A stretch of 64,000 nt of DNA from Cephalotus follicularis (lineage: Eukaryota; Streptophyta; Magnoliopsida; Oxalidales; Cephalotaceae): the NCBI GenBank assembly GCA_001972305.1, contig BDDD01000084.1, positions 124,001-188,000 of the forward strand, given 5' to 3'. Numbering within the stretch: the first letter of the stretch is position 1; each line of letters opens with the position of its first letter. The notes below the pieces were generated by a model. The model saw only the letters and a program-made list of their open reading frames with translations. It searched no databases and was not told the DNA's origin. The position numbers were made by a program, and so were the translations under genes. This document shows positions 1-12,094 of the stretch, piece by piece.

Positions 1-24
1 GATCCATGAGAGTTGGATTGTTAT

Positions 25-2414
25 TGTAACACCCCGCGCCCGGAGGACGGACACGTGGCATTACTCTCAATCCAATATACTATACAATGGTCGGGACTAG
101 CAATATAAAAATGCGAAAAAACTAAAAACTTTACAATACATCTCAATATGCGGAAGATACAATATAATTCTCTTGCGAAACCATGACAATTATCCATCAC
201 TACTATACAATCATTCCATTAAACGATACAATTTATCAATTATTTCAATACAATTTACAATACAAGCTCTGTCAAAACAAAACAGTCATGCGGTCAAAAT
301 GAATCTTTAATTCTTCTGTCCGTTGCTACTTGCTGCCCTACCTGTGCCACAAAAGAATGCACACACAGCCCCATCCCGAAGGATGGGGTTAGCCTGTATG
401 CATGTACAATGTGCAATATCTATGGCAGATTCTACAATATCAATGTGCTGTGTGTAGTATCAATGCATGATATGGCAAATGCATGCATACAATCGGCGAT
501 CTAACCATCCATATGACACTGGCCCATAATAGAGCATATGGATAGGATATATAACAATCAATCAATAGCAGACACTCAGTGGTAGTGTATAAAACACCCA
601 ATCAATCAATCATATCATATAGAGCATGCGACCTCGGGTCAATACAATGTCGATTAGTAACAATGATCAATCCCACGGAAGGCAGTCCTTCGAAAAGGGT
701 GGGCGATCTATCTACTTGTCTCAACTGATCAGGTCTGGGACTCATAGATCTTTCGGCCTACGGCTAGGTCAATACATTATCAATGAGCATCAACCATGGG
801 GGAGCTACTACCGTCGGGGAGCTACGGCCCTCCGGGTGCATCAATCGTCAGTCGGTAATAGTACCGCTCGTCAGTAGGTCAATACAATAAATGACACGTT
901 CGACGAAATAGGTGGACAAAGTCGACAGCCTAACATGCCGATACGGGTCATAAGGTCGCTATATAGGATCCATACAATACAATCAATCTGTCAATACAAT
1001 GCCAATAAGTGGTGATATCTAATGGAGAAATGAGAATGTGCGTCCAACGTTCTGAACTTAGATTCACGGTACCTGTGGCTCAAACAATCAATCAATAACC
1101 AATAGACGGTGACAATCGAATTAACGAGATAGGAAAGAACATCTATCCAGTTAAAGAAAGTCACTGGGTCATCGCCTATGGCCCAATCATGTCACTTTAT
1201 CAATTCAATCATTAAAAACCATGGAAAACTGTGTTTCAAATGCTTGAATACCTCAAGTGAGGCTCTGGTCATGCGACAATGTAAAAAGGGAGTTGAAAAC
1301 TAGCTTTAAAACATCAAATTTTCAAAATAGGGCGTTGGGTGTCGACGCTATGGCCATACTCTTCAACGATCAATATTTACTTTCAATAGTAGGCTGATAG
1401 GCGTCAACGTCCTTGGGTCAAGGCGTCGACGCGCATCGCATTTCTATAAACCAATAGGTTTAGGCGTTGATGTCCTTGAGCCAAGGCGTCGACGCGTAAA
1501 CAGAAAACATCGACACTGAGATAGCTGATATGATTTACGTTGACGTTTTTCTTGGGAAAAAGAAATCCCAAGTCGTACGCGTCAACGCCAAAGATACATG
1601 TTGACGCTAACGTCTAATAAAACCTTAGTAAAACAATCCAGGAGCTCAAGGCGTTGCTGCCAATGGGCTAGGTGTCGACGTCTGTGCTGTAAAAAACCAT
1701 TTCTTAGCAGAAAAAGTAGCCGATCTTAGGTCAAAATCCAGTTTAAAGGTATTCTTTGAAGACCAAGTGTTAAAATCACTCCTTTAAGGTTAGTAAAACT
1801 TGTTACAACCTTCAATTTACAGTTCTAATCTTCCTAGATTAGTTAGATCAAGGATTCAATTTAAAAACCCTTATTCCACAATTCTATACAATACAATCAC
1901 TCAACATTCAATTCAATCAATCAATCAATCAGTCAAGCAATAAACAATTCAAGTAGAGAAATCCTACCTAGAAACGGAGCTTCAACAGTTGAGCTACCAA
2001 TCAAACAATCAGCTAGAAGGACTTGAAAACCCAGCTGCAATCTTGCTCAAGCCAAGGAGAGGTGAGACTTCAATTGTTATTTGCTAATGGAGGAGCCAAT
2101 CCGGAGCTGCTGGGAAGAAGAAGGGCTGCTCGGCTGGGAGAAAGGGAGAGAAGGATAGAGAGAGAAAGAGAAAAATGGAGAAAATGAGAGAATGAGGGAA
2201 AATGGCTAAGGAGTTGGCTTATATAGTCAATCCGGTCAAAGTTTCGAAACTCATCCCAAATCTCCCGACTATGCATGCATATGATCAATACTATAAGTAA
2301 TAGGTATAGAAATACCTCAATCCGATAGCTTTCAATTATCCAATACAGTTGATACAATCCAATACAGTACAATATATGCATGAACAGTACAAAAATGGAA
2401 TTCAGGTCGTTACA
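25..2414 (-). mobile_element. Solo LTR of a Ty3/gypsy element (S1), 2390 bp
   Basis: The ends are TGTAACACCCC at 25 and GTCGTTACA ending at 2414, an inverted TGTAAC/GTTACA pair. The 5-bp duplication GTTAT lies at 20-24 and 2415-2419. No gag or pol sequence lies between the ends, so this is a lone LTR left by recombination. Orientation is inferred: on the - strand it starts TGTAACGACC and ends GGGGTGTTACA, as the other gypsy LTRs here do. A cluster of GTCGAC-core motifs lies at about 1330-1690. A weak version of the shared LTR box (GGCTAACCCC on the - strand) lies near 380-395. It interrupts the leader of Copia-1. Confidence 0.88.
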
Positions 2415-2591
2415 GTTATTTCTCGTCTCCCATAATATTTGAGGGTTACGGGATTATTGTAAAATAATGGGATCCTGAGACAAAAAATACCTAAAAGATT
2501 AAAGACCAAATCTTTATAATTATAAACATTTAAATTGAAGTTATCTGATTATTGTCTTTATTTTATATCTACAGACATCGCGATGAAAAAC
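2415..2591 (+). mobile_element. Copia-1 leader and gag start region
   Basis: This short stretch lies between two insertions. It matches the end of the copia leaders in Copia-2 (about 19500-19690) and Copia-3 (revcomp of about 50985-51150): 'ttgagggttatgg', 'agaccaaatctttaa' and an ATG just downstream. The ATG at 2583 opens a reading frame cut after a few codons by Gypsy-1. The codons on the far side (13862 onward) resemble the N-terminus of plant copia gag (NPL..IL..N.L.GP). Confidence 0.8.
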
Positions 2592-4876
2592 TGTCACACC
2601 CCGTTCCCGTTAAGACAGCATTAAAGCGGTAAAGGCAATCAATATAACGTTATCCAGCTTATAAAAATATGATAAAATTAAAAATTTCAATTCCATTCAC
2701 ATGTGTGGAAGCATTTAATAACAAGCTAGATAAACAAACTGAATCATGCGTCCCATACCACATGATTCCAACATTTAACATAATTGAGCCATCGTCGATT
2801 GCCCATAAACGGGGCGTGATCAAAAGTCGATCAACACCATTAATACATTAATCCAAAATAACACGGGTCTCAATACATTGTTAAAACATTTATTTAAATA
2901 ATAAAACTCCATCTCCCCACAGATTCATCGCGTACGGTCGATATCCACATCACTACATCAATCTGCAATAGTAGGGGGTTAGCCTTTGTCCTCACTCGGT
3001 TAAATCATAAGTGTAATTCAAGGTCAGTGATAATGAATGTCATGAAATGAATGCACTCATGATGCAATATATAATATATCGCCACACGTACATATACATA
3101 TGTATATATATATATATATATATATGCCAATAGGTGCAACCATGCCAAGTGGCTACAACCATCAAATCATCAATCATGTCTCAAAGGACAAAACCAATCA
3201 AATCGAATCGGTACGAAGAGCGCCGCCATCTCCTGGCCCTGACGTCGTACTCTTACTTCGGCCACCGACTCCCGGGTCATGAAGCAAGGTAACAAATCAA
3301 ACTCATGATGCTCGCACTCTGTGTTCAGCAATCATGATAACCCGTGTTACTCGCACTATGTGTCAGGTAACATTGTATTTGGGCATCCCCAGCCATCTCC
3401 TGGCACCTAGGAGAACATCCCCACCACCAGCCATCAGTGACACTCCGTCACCCCAGCCAGTACGACATCAATCACAATCAACAAATCAATTCAATTCAAA
3501 TCGTTTCCAAGTAGTTTATAAAGTACTGGAAATAATACATTTATATCAAAATGTTTTGCATCTTTGAAACCACGTTTCAATCCGTTGAAAACATACATTT
3601 ATCAAAATATATATTTTCATATCAAATAATGATTTTTATAAAATCATGTACACATTTCTAGAATGAATAAAAACACTTTAGAATCAATCACATTCCAATC
3701 ACCAATTCATTTCATATCAAAATGCAATGCAAAGATATGCTCAAGTGCGGGTCAGTCCCTAACCAGTCGGCTGTCTCCTCATGACAGTCGCCTGTCTTCC
3801 TTCAACAGCTGGTTGTCCTAGCTCTGGCAGTCGGCTGCCTCCCTTAACAGTCGGCTGTCTCCTCTTGACAGTCAGCTGCTTCCTCATCCAGTCGGCTGCC
3901 CTCTCTTGGCAGTCGACTACTCAACCTTCTGCAGGTACTTTCTATTAAACGTATGAACAGTCAACTGGTTCTTACGTCTAGTCGGCTGTTTCCTATGGAG
4001 TAGTCGGCTGTTCGCACTGAACAGTCGACTGTTCTTGCTCGCCAGTCGGCTGCCTGCCTTGGCAGTCGATTGAATTTATACCAGTAGGCAAAAATAGCAA
4101 AAAAATGCATGTCTTTCACAATTCAATCCAACCAAACACGAGCATTCAACAGCAATAACATACATTTATGCTCATAATACAGTCCATAACATGCATTTCG
4201 TCCATTAACTTCTATTATAACGGAACTTAAATAACCCTACCTTAGAATTCCAAGTTAGGAATTGCAATCCACTACTTTAAGTTCCAATCTGAGTTTCCAA
4301 GCCTCCGAATTCGTCCGGCAACTCCACCAAGTCTGGTTCGAACTCCAGCCCAGATTCCAAACTCAAAATTGGAGAGATACAACTTCTCTCTCTCTCTCTT
4401 TTTCTCTCCACTGTCCTCTCTCTCTTCACAACTCTCTATCTCTTTGAATTTGCTGTTGAAAAGAGAAGAGAAAGTGTGCTTTTATTGCCATTTTCGTGTC
4501 TCTCTCTTCACAAGCCGACACTATCACCAATTTTTGTCTTCTCCCCCTTTCTCTCTGCCAAATGAGACTGCCAACACATTTTTAACTGCCACATCTCATG
4601 GCAGTCGACTGCCTTATCTTGGCAGTCGGCTGTCTCTGCCGACACCATCCCCAGCCGGCTGTCTCTCATAGCAGTCGGCTGGTTCCACTCAAAGGGGTTC
4701 CAGTCGACTGTCCCTCTTGGGCAGTCGGCTGTCCGCCCTGCATCAGCACTTTCCACACTTCAACTTTTTCCCAAGTTTAACATTACAAAAAGGGAAAAGT
4801 CATAATTCTCATTAATTAAACGCATAAATGCATTGAAAATTACAACATTACATTAATGAAAATCTCGGGCGTTACA
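2592..4876 (-). repeat. Gypsy-1 3' LTR (left copy)
   Basis: It starts TGTCACACCCCGTTC and ends GGGCGTTACA on the + strand, and it is a close match to 11549-13861. It contains the shared LTR box (2971-3000), a short (TA)n run (about 3100-3124), and clusters of CAGTCGGCTG/CAGTCGACTG motifs at about 3760-4070 and 4600-4735. The length of about 2.3 kb fits long Tekay/Del LTRs. Confidence 0.93.
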
Positions 4877-4915
4877 TCACCCCTCCTTCAAGGAATTTCG
4901 TCCTCGAAATTTAAA
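4877..4915 (-). other. Gypsy-1 polypurine tract and conserved pre-LTR motif
   Basis: Read on the - strand, the sequence next to the 3' LTR is GAAGGAGGGGTGA, preceded by TTTCGAGGACGAAATTCC. A polypurine tract primes second-strand synthesis, and this motif is familiar from Tekay/Del elements. A closely related motif sits beside the Gypsy-2 LTR at about 37801-37850. Confidence 0.8.
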
Positions 4916-6370
4916 ACAGCACTAGAACAAATAAGGATAACACTCTCTCATTTCTTCCTCGCGTTCCAAAGTCGCCTCATCGGGTCGATGGAGCTGCCAC
5001 TGAACCTTTACCATAGAAATGGTTCGGTTCCTCAATACCTGTGTCTTCTAGTCCAGAATTTGCACTAGCAACTCCTCCCAAGAAAGGTCATCTCGTACAG
5101 GAACTGAATCATAGTTCAAGACATGTGACAGGTCTCGAATATACCTTCTCAACATAGACACATGGAAGTCGTCATGCACATTTGACAGTGCAGGAGGCAA
5201 AGCAAGCTGATAAGCCACCTCCCCAACTCTCTCTAAGATCTCGAACGGACCAATGTAGCGCGGAGCTAACTTGCCCTTCTTCCCAAATCTCTGTACGCCC
5301 TTCCAAGGCGAAACTTTCAGAAACACATGATCACCAACGTCGAAGGTCAGAGGCCTCCTCTGGAAGTTGTCCACATAGCTCTTCTGCCTGCTTTGAGCCA
5401 CAAGCAGTTTCTCCCTGATGAATTTGACTTTCTCTGAAGTCTCCTCCACCAAGTCTGACCCAAGCAAAGGTTGCTCACCAACCTTATCCCAACAAATGGG
5501 TGATCTACACTTCCTCCCATACAGTGCCTCGTATGGTGCCATACCAATACTGGAATGATAGCTATTATTATAAGAAAACTCTATCAGAGGATTTTGGTCC
5601 TCCCAAGTACCAGCAAAGTCAATAATACAAGCTCGGAGCATATCTTCCAAGGTTTGGATAGTACGCTCTGACTGGCCATCTGTCTGTGGGTGGAAGGCAG
5701 TACTAAGGTTCAGCTTCGTCCCAAAAGCTGTCTGAAACCTCTTCCAAAAGTTGAAAGTGAAGATTGAATCTCTGTCACAAACTATATTCACAGGAACACC
5801 GTGCAACCTCACGATCTCCTTGATGTATAACCGAGCTAACTTGCCCACAGAATCTGTGACGTGGGTAGGCAAAAAGTGTGCCGATTTAGTAAGCCGATCC
5901 ACAATGACCCATACAACATTGTGACGGTTCCGAGTCAGAGGAAAACCCGAAACAAAATCCATCATCACATGCTCCCATTTCCATTCCGGAGTCGGTAATG
6001 GCTGTAACAAACCCGCTCGCCTCTGATGTTCAGCTTTAACTGTCTGACAAGTATAACACTTTGCAACAAAATCAACAATCTCTTTCTTCATACCGGTCCA
6101 CCAGTAAGTCCTTCTCATATCTTGATACATTTTTGTGCTGCCAGGATGTATGCTATACCGTGATTTATGTGCCACATGTAACAATTCACTTCTTATCCAA
6201 GCCTCATCAGGAACACATACTCGACCCCAAAATCTCAGAATGCTGTCAGAGTGCATCTGAAAATCAGACTCCGGACCCAGATTCTCCCGAATCCCCATTA
6301 GTTCAGGATCACTCAACTGTGCATCCTTTATATGGTCCAGTAACGCCAGCTGTGCTTGCATGCTAGCCAC
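4916..6370 (-). pseudogene. Gypsy-1 integrase with chromodomain-like tail
   Basis: A long open stretch of about 440 codons runs from 6370 down to 5048 and covers most of the integrase. It begins with the HHCC zinc region (HPGSTKMYQDMRRTYWW, then CYTCQTVKAEH). The catalytic core follows (VMMDFVSGFPLT, IVDRLTKSAHFLPT, HPQTDGQSERTIQTLED). Then come the GPY/F region (APRYIGPFEILERVG) and the segment DDFHVSMLRRYIRD. About 4916-5050, in a neighbouring segment, encodes a chromodomain-like tail typical of Tekay/Del (VKVQW, ATLEREEEMR). Known role: insertion of the cDNA, with the chromodomain guiding target choice. Fossil. Confidence 0.9.
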
Positions 6371-6385
6371 AAAAACCCCCGGTGA

Positions 6386-7720
6386 TTAATTAAACGGAGA
6401 CCATTGTTGGAAATCCTCTAACATCTTCCACTGAGATATCATCGTGTTAGCAACCATAGCCTTACGACTCAAGGCATCCGCGACCACATTCACTTTCCCG
6501 GGATGGTACTGAATACTGCAGTCATAGTCATTAAAGATCTCAACCCATCGCCATTGTCTCATGTTCAGCGTATCTTGACAGAAAAGATACCTCAAACTCT
6601 TGTGGTCAGTGAAAATCTCAAACTGTGTCCCATATAAGTAATGTCTCCATTTTTTAAGAGAAAAAATAATTGTGGCCAATTCACGATCATGCGTCAGGTA
6701 GTTCTCCTTATACGGCTTTAGCTTTCACGAAGCATAAGCGATCACTCTACCTCGTTGCATTAACACGTAACCCAATCCTTTACCCGAAGCATCACTATAG
6801 ACTGCGAAGCCCTCGTTACCCTCAGGTAACGCCAAAACAGGAGCGGAAACCAACCGATCCTTCATATCACAAAAACTGGCTTCACATTCATCATCCCAGA
6901 TAAACAAGGTCTTCTTCTGGGTTAGTCTTGTCAAAGGTTCGGCAATCCTTGAAAAGTTCTGAATGAACCTCTGATAATATCCCACCAAGCCAAGAAAACT
7001 GCGCACCTCAGACACATTTCTTGGTTGCGGCCAATCTCGCTCTACTTCTGTCTTCGACGGATCCACCGCCAAACCCTCTCCAGATACAATGTGACCAAGA
7101 AAAATCACATGATCGAGCCAAAACTCACACTTGCCAAACTTGGCATACAACCGATGCTTTCTAAGAATCTGCAACACCAATCTCAGATGATAGGCGTGTT
7201 CCTCCCCATTCCTTGAGTACACCAGTATGTTGTCAATAAACACTACTACAAACTGATCCAGGTACGGTCGAAACACATCGTTTATCAGCGACATAAACGC
7301 TGTCGGTGCATTGGTGACACCAAACGGCATTACCAAGAACTCATAATGACAATACCTAGTCCGGAAGGCAGTCTTCTCTATATCTCCTTCCTTCACTCTC
7401 AGCTGGTGATAACCCGACTTTAGATCGAGTTTGGAGAACACCCTTGACCCTTGTAGCTAGTCAAACAAATCTTCAATATGTGGAAGAGGATACTAATTCT
7501 TGATAGTAGCCTTATTCAATATCCTGTAGTCGATGCAAAGTCTCATCGACCCATCCTTCTTTTTCACAAACAACACTGGCGCGACCCATGGAGAAACACT
7601 GGGCCGTACAAAACCCTTACCAATCAGGTCTTGTAGCTGTAACTTCAGCTCTCTCAACTCCGCAGGAGCCATTCGATAAGGCGCCTTAGAGATAGGAGCC
7701 GCACCTGGTACTAGGTCAAT
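6386..7720 (-). pseudogene. Gypsy-1 reverse transcriptase and RNase H
   Basis: Reading from 7720 downward, the RT opens with [14 protein letters not shown] and [15 protein letters not shown]. It continues with [16 protein letters not shown] and [20 protein letters not shown], then the active-site region and the thumb ([21 protein letters not shown]). RNase H follows ([47 protein letters not shown]) down to 6386. It is a gypsy-type RT-RH in the expected place between protease and integrase, in about three open pieces. Confidence 0.9.
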
Positions 7721-8524
7721 CACAAACTCCATGCTCCTCCTCGGGGGTAAAGACACCAAGTCTGCAGGAAACACATCTGGAAATTCATTCACAACCGGAA
7801 CTTCCTCCATGCTCTTACCCTTTTCCTTTCTCTTGTCAACCACATGCGCCAGAAACCCTTCACATCCTTTCTCCAGGTACCTCGATGCCTGAATGAGAGA
7901 TATAATCGGCGTCGAGAACCCTTTGTTTCCCTTGAACTGTATAGTAGTTCCATCTGGTAAGCAAAAATCCACAGTCTTGTTATAACAGTCCATGTATGCA
8001 CGGTAAGCTGATAACCAGTCCATACCCAATATGACATCAAAATCATGTATGGGTAATACAATCAAATCTGCATACACTGGAACACCTGCCATGGATATCT
8101 CGCAACCTCTATACACTGAATCCGTAGACATGGAATCTCCAGTAGGTGTACTCATATCAAGAACATAGGGCATGCAATCAGGAAACACATTTAAACATGA
8201 TGCAAAACAGGAAGCAATAAAAGAATGCGATGCTCCCGAGTCCATCAACATTATAGCAGAAAAGCCGTAAACATATATAGTACCTCCCACAACAGAAGTA
8301 GACTCTGGAACCTCTATCTGAGTGAGAATGAAAACTCTACCTTTCACGATACCCTTGCCGGTATCTCTCCGCTGTGACGGTCCAGGTACCGAACCGCTAC
8401 CACTCGCTGGCCCAGTAGGTGCTGTCATCTGACCCCTCGGGCAATCCCTCGCCATGTGGCCAGACTCCGTACATCTCATACACAGCCCTTTCTTCAACCA
8501 ACAGTCCTTCTGAGTATGACCCAT
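7721..8524 (-). pseudogene. Gypsy-1 zinc knuckle and aspartic protease
   Basis: The segment opens near a CCHC zinc knuckle ([14 protein letters not shown], about 8480-8440), which in the family binds RNA as the end of Gag. A retropepsin-like protease follows, with the active-site motif [10 protein letters not shown] at about 8250-8220 and a downstream flap/alpha region ([11 protein letters not shown], about 8030-8000). It runs on into the RT. Protease cuts the Gag-Pol polyprotein. The zinc-knuckle arrangement and one-frame Gag-Pol are usual for plant chromoviruses. Confidence 0.88.
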
Positions 8525-8536
8525 ACGGCTGCAGGC

Positions 8537-8816
8537 AGGACAAGCTCCGGGCCTCGTGTTACTCCCCTGACTGGCGGATTGGTTGGATCTGTTCTTTGGT
8601 GACTTTGTTGGAGAACCGCTGCCTTGCCATTTCGATGATGTTGGCCTAGACTTAGTAGATGTCTATTTACTCTGTTAGGACAAGCTCCGGGCCTCATGTT
8701 ACTCTCATGACTGGCGGATTGGTTGGATCTGTTCTTTGGTGACTTTGTTGGAGAACCGCTGCCCTGCCATTTCGATGATGCTGGCCTAGACTGAGTAGAT
8801 GTTTGTTTACTCTGTT
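8537..8816 (-). repeat. 140-bp tandem duplication in Gypsy-1 gag
   Basis: Copies at 8537-8676 and 8677-8816 are arranged head to tail and differ at about ten sites. Each contains 'ggcggattggttggatctg' and 'ttggagaaccgctgcc'. 140 is not a multiple of three, so the duplication shifts the frame. The differences between copies suggest that it is not very recent. Confidence 0.9.
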
Positions 8817-8883
8817 GTGCTCGGGCCCTCTCAGCCCAGTCTTCATTCAGTACACTCTCCATCAATCTCGCCTTCTGGGTGAC

Positions 8884-10631
8884 TGATAAGCATAAAAATG
8901 TGTGATTTTAATGATTTATTTATTATATTTTTATGCTTGAAATAGACTACTGTGGTTGTGTTTATTTGATTTTCATGTATTATTTGATTATTGCTGAATT
9001 AGAGAAAATGAAGCTAAAACGCTACTTTTCGAGTTAAAGTGGTTTGAAGTCAAAGATCGGTTAAAGAGTGCACCCACTTAAGCGAGAGAAGTCAATATTT
9101 AAGACTCGGAAGATATTGAATATTGGGCTCATATTGTTCATAAAATTAATTGGAGCACTTTTAGTTCTTGGGCTGATTTATTTTGAAGCTCCGATGAAGA
9201 GATATTGCAAGAAAACAAAAGTTGAATCATTTGAAGCCTTGCAAAGCTTCAATGCTCAAATCTTCAGTGCCACGTGTCGATGATCTGCCGAGCCGCTTCA
9301 CTCAATTCGGCAATGCAACACGCCACAACAATCCAACCCATGCAATTGATACATCATGCGCACCGTGAGCAATCATTCAATCAACAAACGCCACAGCCGT
9401 AATTCATCAGCCCATGCATACATCAATTCATGCAGGCGCCTCACGAAAACATCACAGCAGCCCATGCAAAATGCCCAGCATCCATGAGGCGCACAAGATG
9501 GCCAGCATGTATATTTCTCCAGCCCATGCGTGCATGAGCCTGCCACCCGTGAAGACATGCACAAGTCCATCATGCAGCCAATCAAAGCCATGCAATATTC
9601 AGCCCACACAATCATGCATGCATGCAAGTCCAATCAGCCGACATAGTTTCAATGCAATTTCTTTGATTGTGTCAAATGCGGAAATAAAACAAGAGGACCA
9701 CATTGCTTTAGGTTTAGGCAGCTATATATACATTACACAAACCAGCAGTAAAAGGGGAGCTGCAACGCAAATAGACAGAAACACAGGCGAGAAAAGGAGG
9801 CAGCACGGCAGTAGAGGAAAACAACTGATTTTTAATGGAGAATTTTATGCAGAAAATTGCTACCTCTATCGTCATGTCCGGCTAAGTATTTTAATCCCTA
9901 GATGTAGATGAACTCATGTTATATATATGTCAGTTTTGGTTTCAAGTTTAATTGCATGTTTTTGAGACACTTTTTCTTGTTAATGTAGTGACAACATTGA
10001 TGATAAGAATTTTTAATATATAAAATCTGTTTTGATGATTTATTGTTAGTAGCTTTATTTCATCTATATCATGCAATACTTTTTTTTTATGTGATTGAAC
10101 CAATGACAACCCTTAACCAATCAACCTTTTGAGAGTATCAAGGTGTGATAGGATAGGTTGTACCTAGGCTAAATCACTAGTTTGCTGTATTAATCAAAGA
10201 CACCCTTTAACCAATCAACCTTTTGAGAGTATCAAGGTTTGACAAGATAGGTTGTACCTAGATTAATTCGGTAATTTTCTGCGCTAAACTGAAACTTGTG
10301 CCATGAATTTGAATATATATATACATGCGGGGATTCTCACATCTACGGGATTCTTATTTATTTATTTTGTTAGTTTACGTTAGATATTTAATTTGAATTG
10401 TTCAATTTTTCATTAAATTAGTTTAATTCAAAACCAATCTTCTTTTCAATTTATTTTATTTGCATTGTTAACTTAGATTAAATTAATTTCGTATTCTTTA
10501 TTTTTGTTTAGTTGCATCCTAAGTTTATTTTTATAGCATCTCCTTTCAGCTCTTCGTGGGAACGATCCCTACTTCCATTTGCTAAATTGTTAGATTATGG
10601 TAATTTTGATTCGGCCTAACGACACCCATCA
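8884..10631 (+). mobile_element. Solo LTR, probably Ty3/gypsy Tat/Athila-like (S2), 1748 bp, inside Gypsy-1 gag
   Basis: It starts TGATAAGCATAAAAATG and ends CGACACCCATCA. The 5-bp TSD GTGAC lies at 8879-8883 and 10632-10636. It contains no gag or pol similarity. The end, with 'tcgtgggaacgatccctac' about 80 bp before the terminus, resembles the sense 3' end of Tat/Athila LTRs, so + orientation is inferred. It holds a 94-bp-period duplication near 10105-10279. It is the most deeply nested insertion on the left: S2 in Gypsy-1, in Copia-1, probably in Copia-2. Confidence 0.82.
10105..10279. repeat. Direct duplication (period 94 bp) in the S2 LTR
   Basis: Two copies of a roughly 80-bp unit, each with 'aaccaatcaaccttttgaga' and 'ataggttgtacctag', start near 10105 and 10199. 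The copies differ at a few sites. It lies in the 3' part of the LTR, where no coding sequence is expected. Confidence 0.85.
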
Positions 10632-11532
10632 GTGACTTCCACAAAAGTACCCAGCTCCATAACTCTGATCCGAGACCGAAGATCCGGTCGTAAACCCCTC
10701 AGAAACCTCCGGATCTTCTTCTCTCCATCTGCCACCAGATAAGCTGAATGTCTGGCAAGCTCCACAAATCGGGCCTGATACTCGGCCGCAGTCATGTCAC
10801 CCTGCCGCAGCTCAAAGAGCTCCGTCTCTCTCCTTTCCCGCTCTATCGGGGGTACATAAGTCGCCAGGAACTCCTCCTGAAACCCTTCCCAAGTACTAGC
10901 AACTCTGGTGGCCTCCAATTTAGCCTTGACCATCTCCCACAGTGAGTGGCCTCACCCCATAATCGGTACACAGCAAATCTCAGTTTCTGTCTGTCAGTAC
11001 ACTCCATCACTTCGAAGATCTTCTCTAGATCCTGTAGTCACCTCTCCGCAATAGTGGCATCAAGCTCCCTCTTGAAACTGGGAGGATTCTGTCTCATGAA
11101 CCTCTCAAGGTTCCTTCCAAACCGATTACCGTCATCATGTATACCCTGAGCAGGAGCCATTTGCTGAGGCTGAGCTTGAGCATACAATCTCCGCATCTCC
11201 TCCATATTCGCTGCATTAGCAGCCATCTGCTGCCGAGTAGCAGCTATCTGCTGCTGGATGTAGTCAGCGATGCGGTCCATCGGATCTCTCACATTGGGTG
11301 CCGCCCCCTGTGGAGCACCATTCATTGGGTCTCCCCCAAGATTCACCTCCTCGGGAGCATCCTCATCAACAGCTTTATGCCTTCCGCGTCTTCTCCGACC
11401 GTCCATCTGTTCCTATAATAGATTAACATTAACCATCAAGAACAATCTTAAATCATTAATGAACTTTCCTTACAGGAACACACATTTAATTGCCAAGGAT
11501 AGTATCCTAGCTAAGCATATAAATGGATATAT

Positions 11533-11544
11533 GCTCTGATACCA
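11533..11544 (-). other. Gypsy-1 primer binding site (initiator Met tRNA)
   Basis: On the - strand the 12 bases TGGTATCAGAGC lie four bases inside the 5' LTR. They match the complement of the 3' end of plant initiator methionine tRNA, the usual primer for plant gypsy and copia elements. This fixes the 5' LTR as 11549-13861. Confidence 0.92.
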
Positions 11545-11548
11545 CTGC

Positions 11549-12056
11549 TGTCACACCCCGTTCCCGTTAAGACAACATTAAAGCGGTAAAGGTGATCAAT
11601 ATAACGTTATCCAGCTTATACAAATATGATAAAATTAAAAACTTCAATTCCATTCACATGTGCGGAAGCATTTAATACAAGCTAGATAAAGAAACCAAAT
11701 CATGCGTCCCATACCACATGATTCCAACATTTAACATAATTGAGCCATCGTCGATTGCCCATAAACGGGGCGTGATCAAAAGTCGATCAACACCATTAAT
11801 ACATTAATCCAAAATAACACGGGTCTCAATACATTGTTAAAACATTTATTTAAATAATAAAACTCCATCTCCCCATAGATTCGTCGCGTACGGTCGATAT
11901 CCACATCACTGCATCAATCTGCAATAGTAGGGGGTTAGCCTTTGTCCTCACTCGGCTAAATCATAAGTGTAATTCAAGGTCAGTGATAATGAATGTCATG
12001 AAATGAATGCACTCATGATGCAATATATAATATATCGCCACATGTACATATACATA

Positions 12057-12094
<38 letters not shown>

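Larger units (their letters stand above)
8525..11406 (-). pseudogene. Gypsy-1 gag, split by a nested solo LTR
   Basis: Gag starts at an ATG at 11406 (MDGRRRRGRHKAVDEDAPEE). It runs through a proline/glutamine-rich stretch to a retrotransposon gag core (WEGFQEEFLATYVPP, ELRQGDMTAAEYQARFVELA, RFLRGLRPDLRSRIRV, about 10930-10640). A 1748-bp insertion (8884-10631) follows, then the distal part (8883-8525). Known role: capsid-like particle protein. A 140-bp tandem duplication lies in the distal part. Several breaks are present besides the insertion. Confidence 0.85.

Noticed and set aside
4262-4780. Cluster of short open frames on both strands
   Set aside because: They fall in the Gypsy-1 LTR across the CAGTCGGCTG cluster. 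Parallel frames recur at 13493-13800 only because the LTR is duplicated.
9373-9911. Two overlapping open frames of 86 and 165 codons within S2
   Set aside because: They lie inside a solo LTR bounded by TSDs, are rich in His/Met/Cys from 'catgca' repeats and match no family I know.
11533-11544. tRNA gene suspicion from initiator Met tRNA similarity
   Set aside because: Only the 12 bases of a primer binding site match. There is no tRNA body here, nor at 46228 or 53293.
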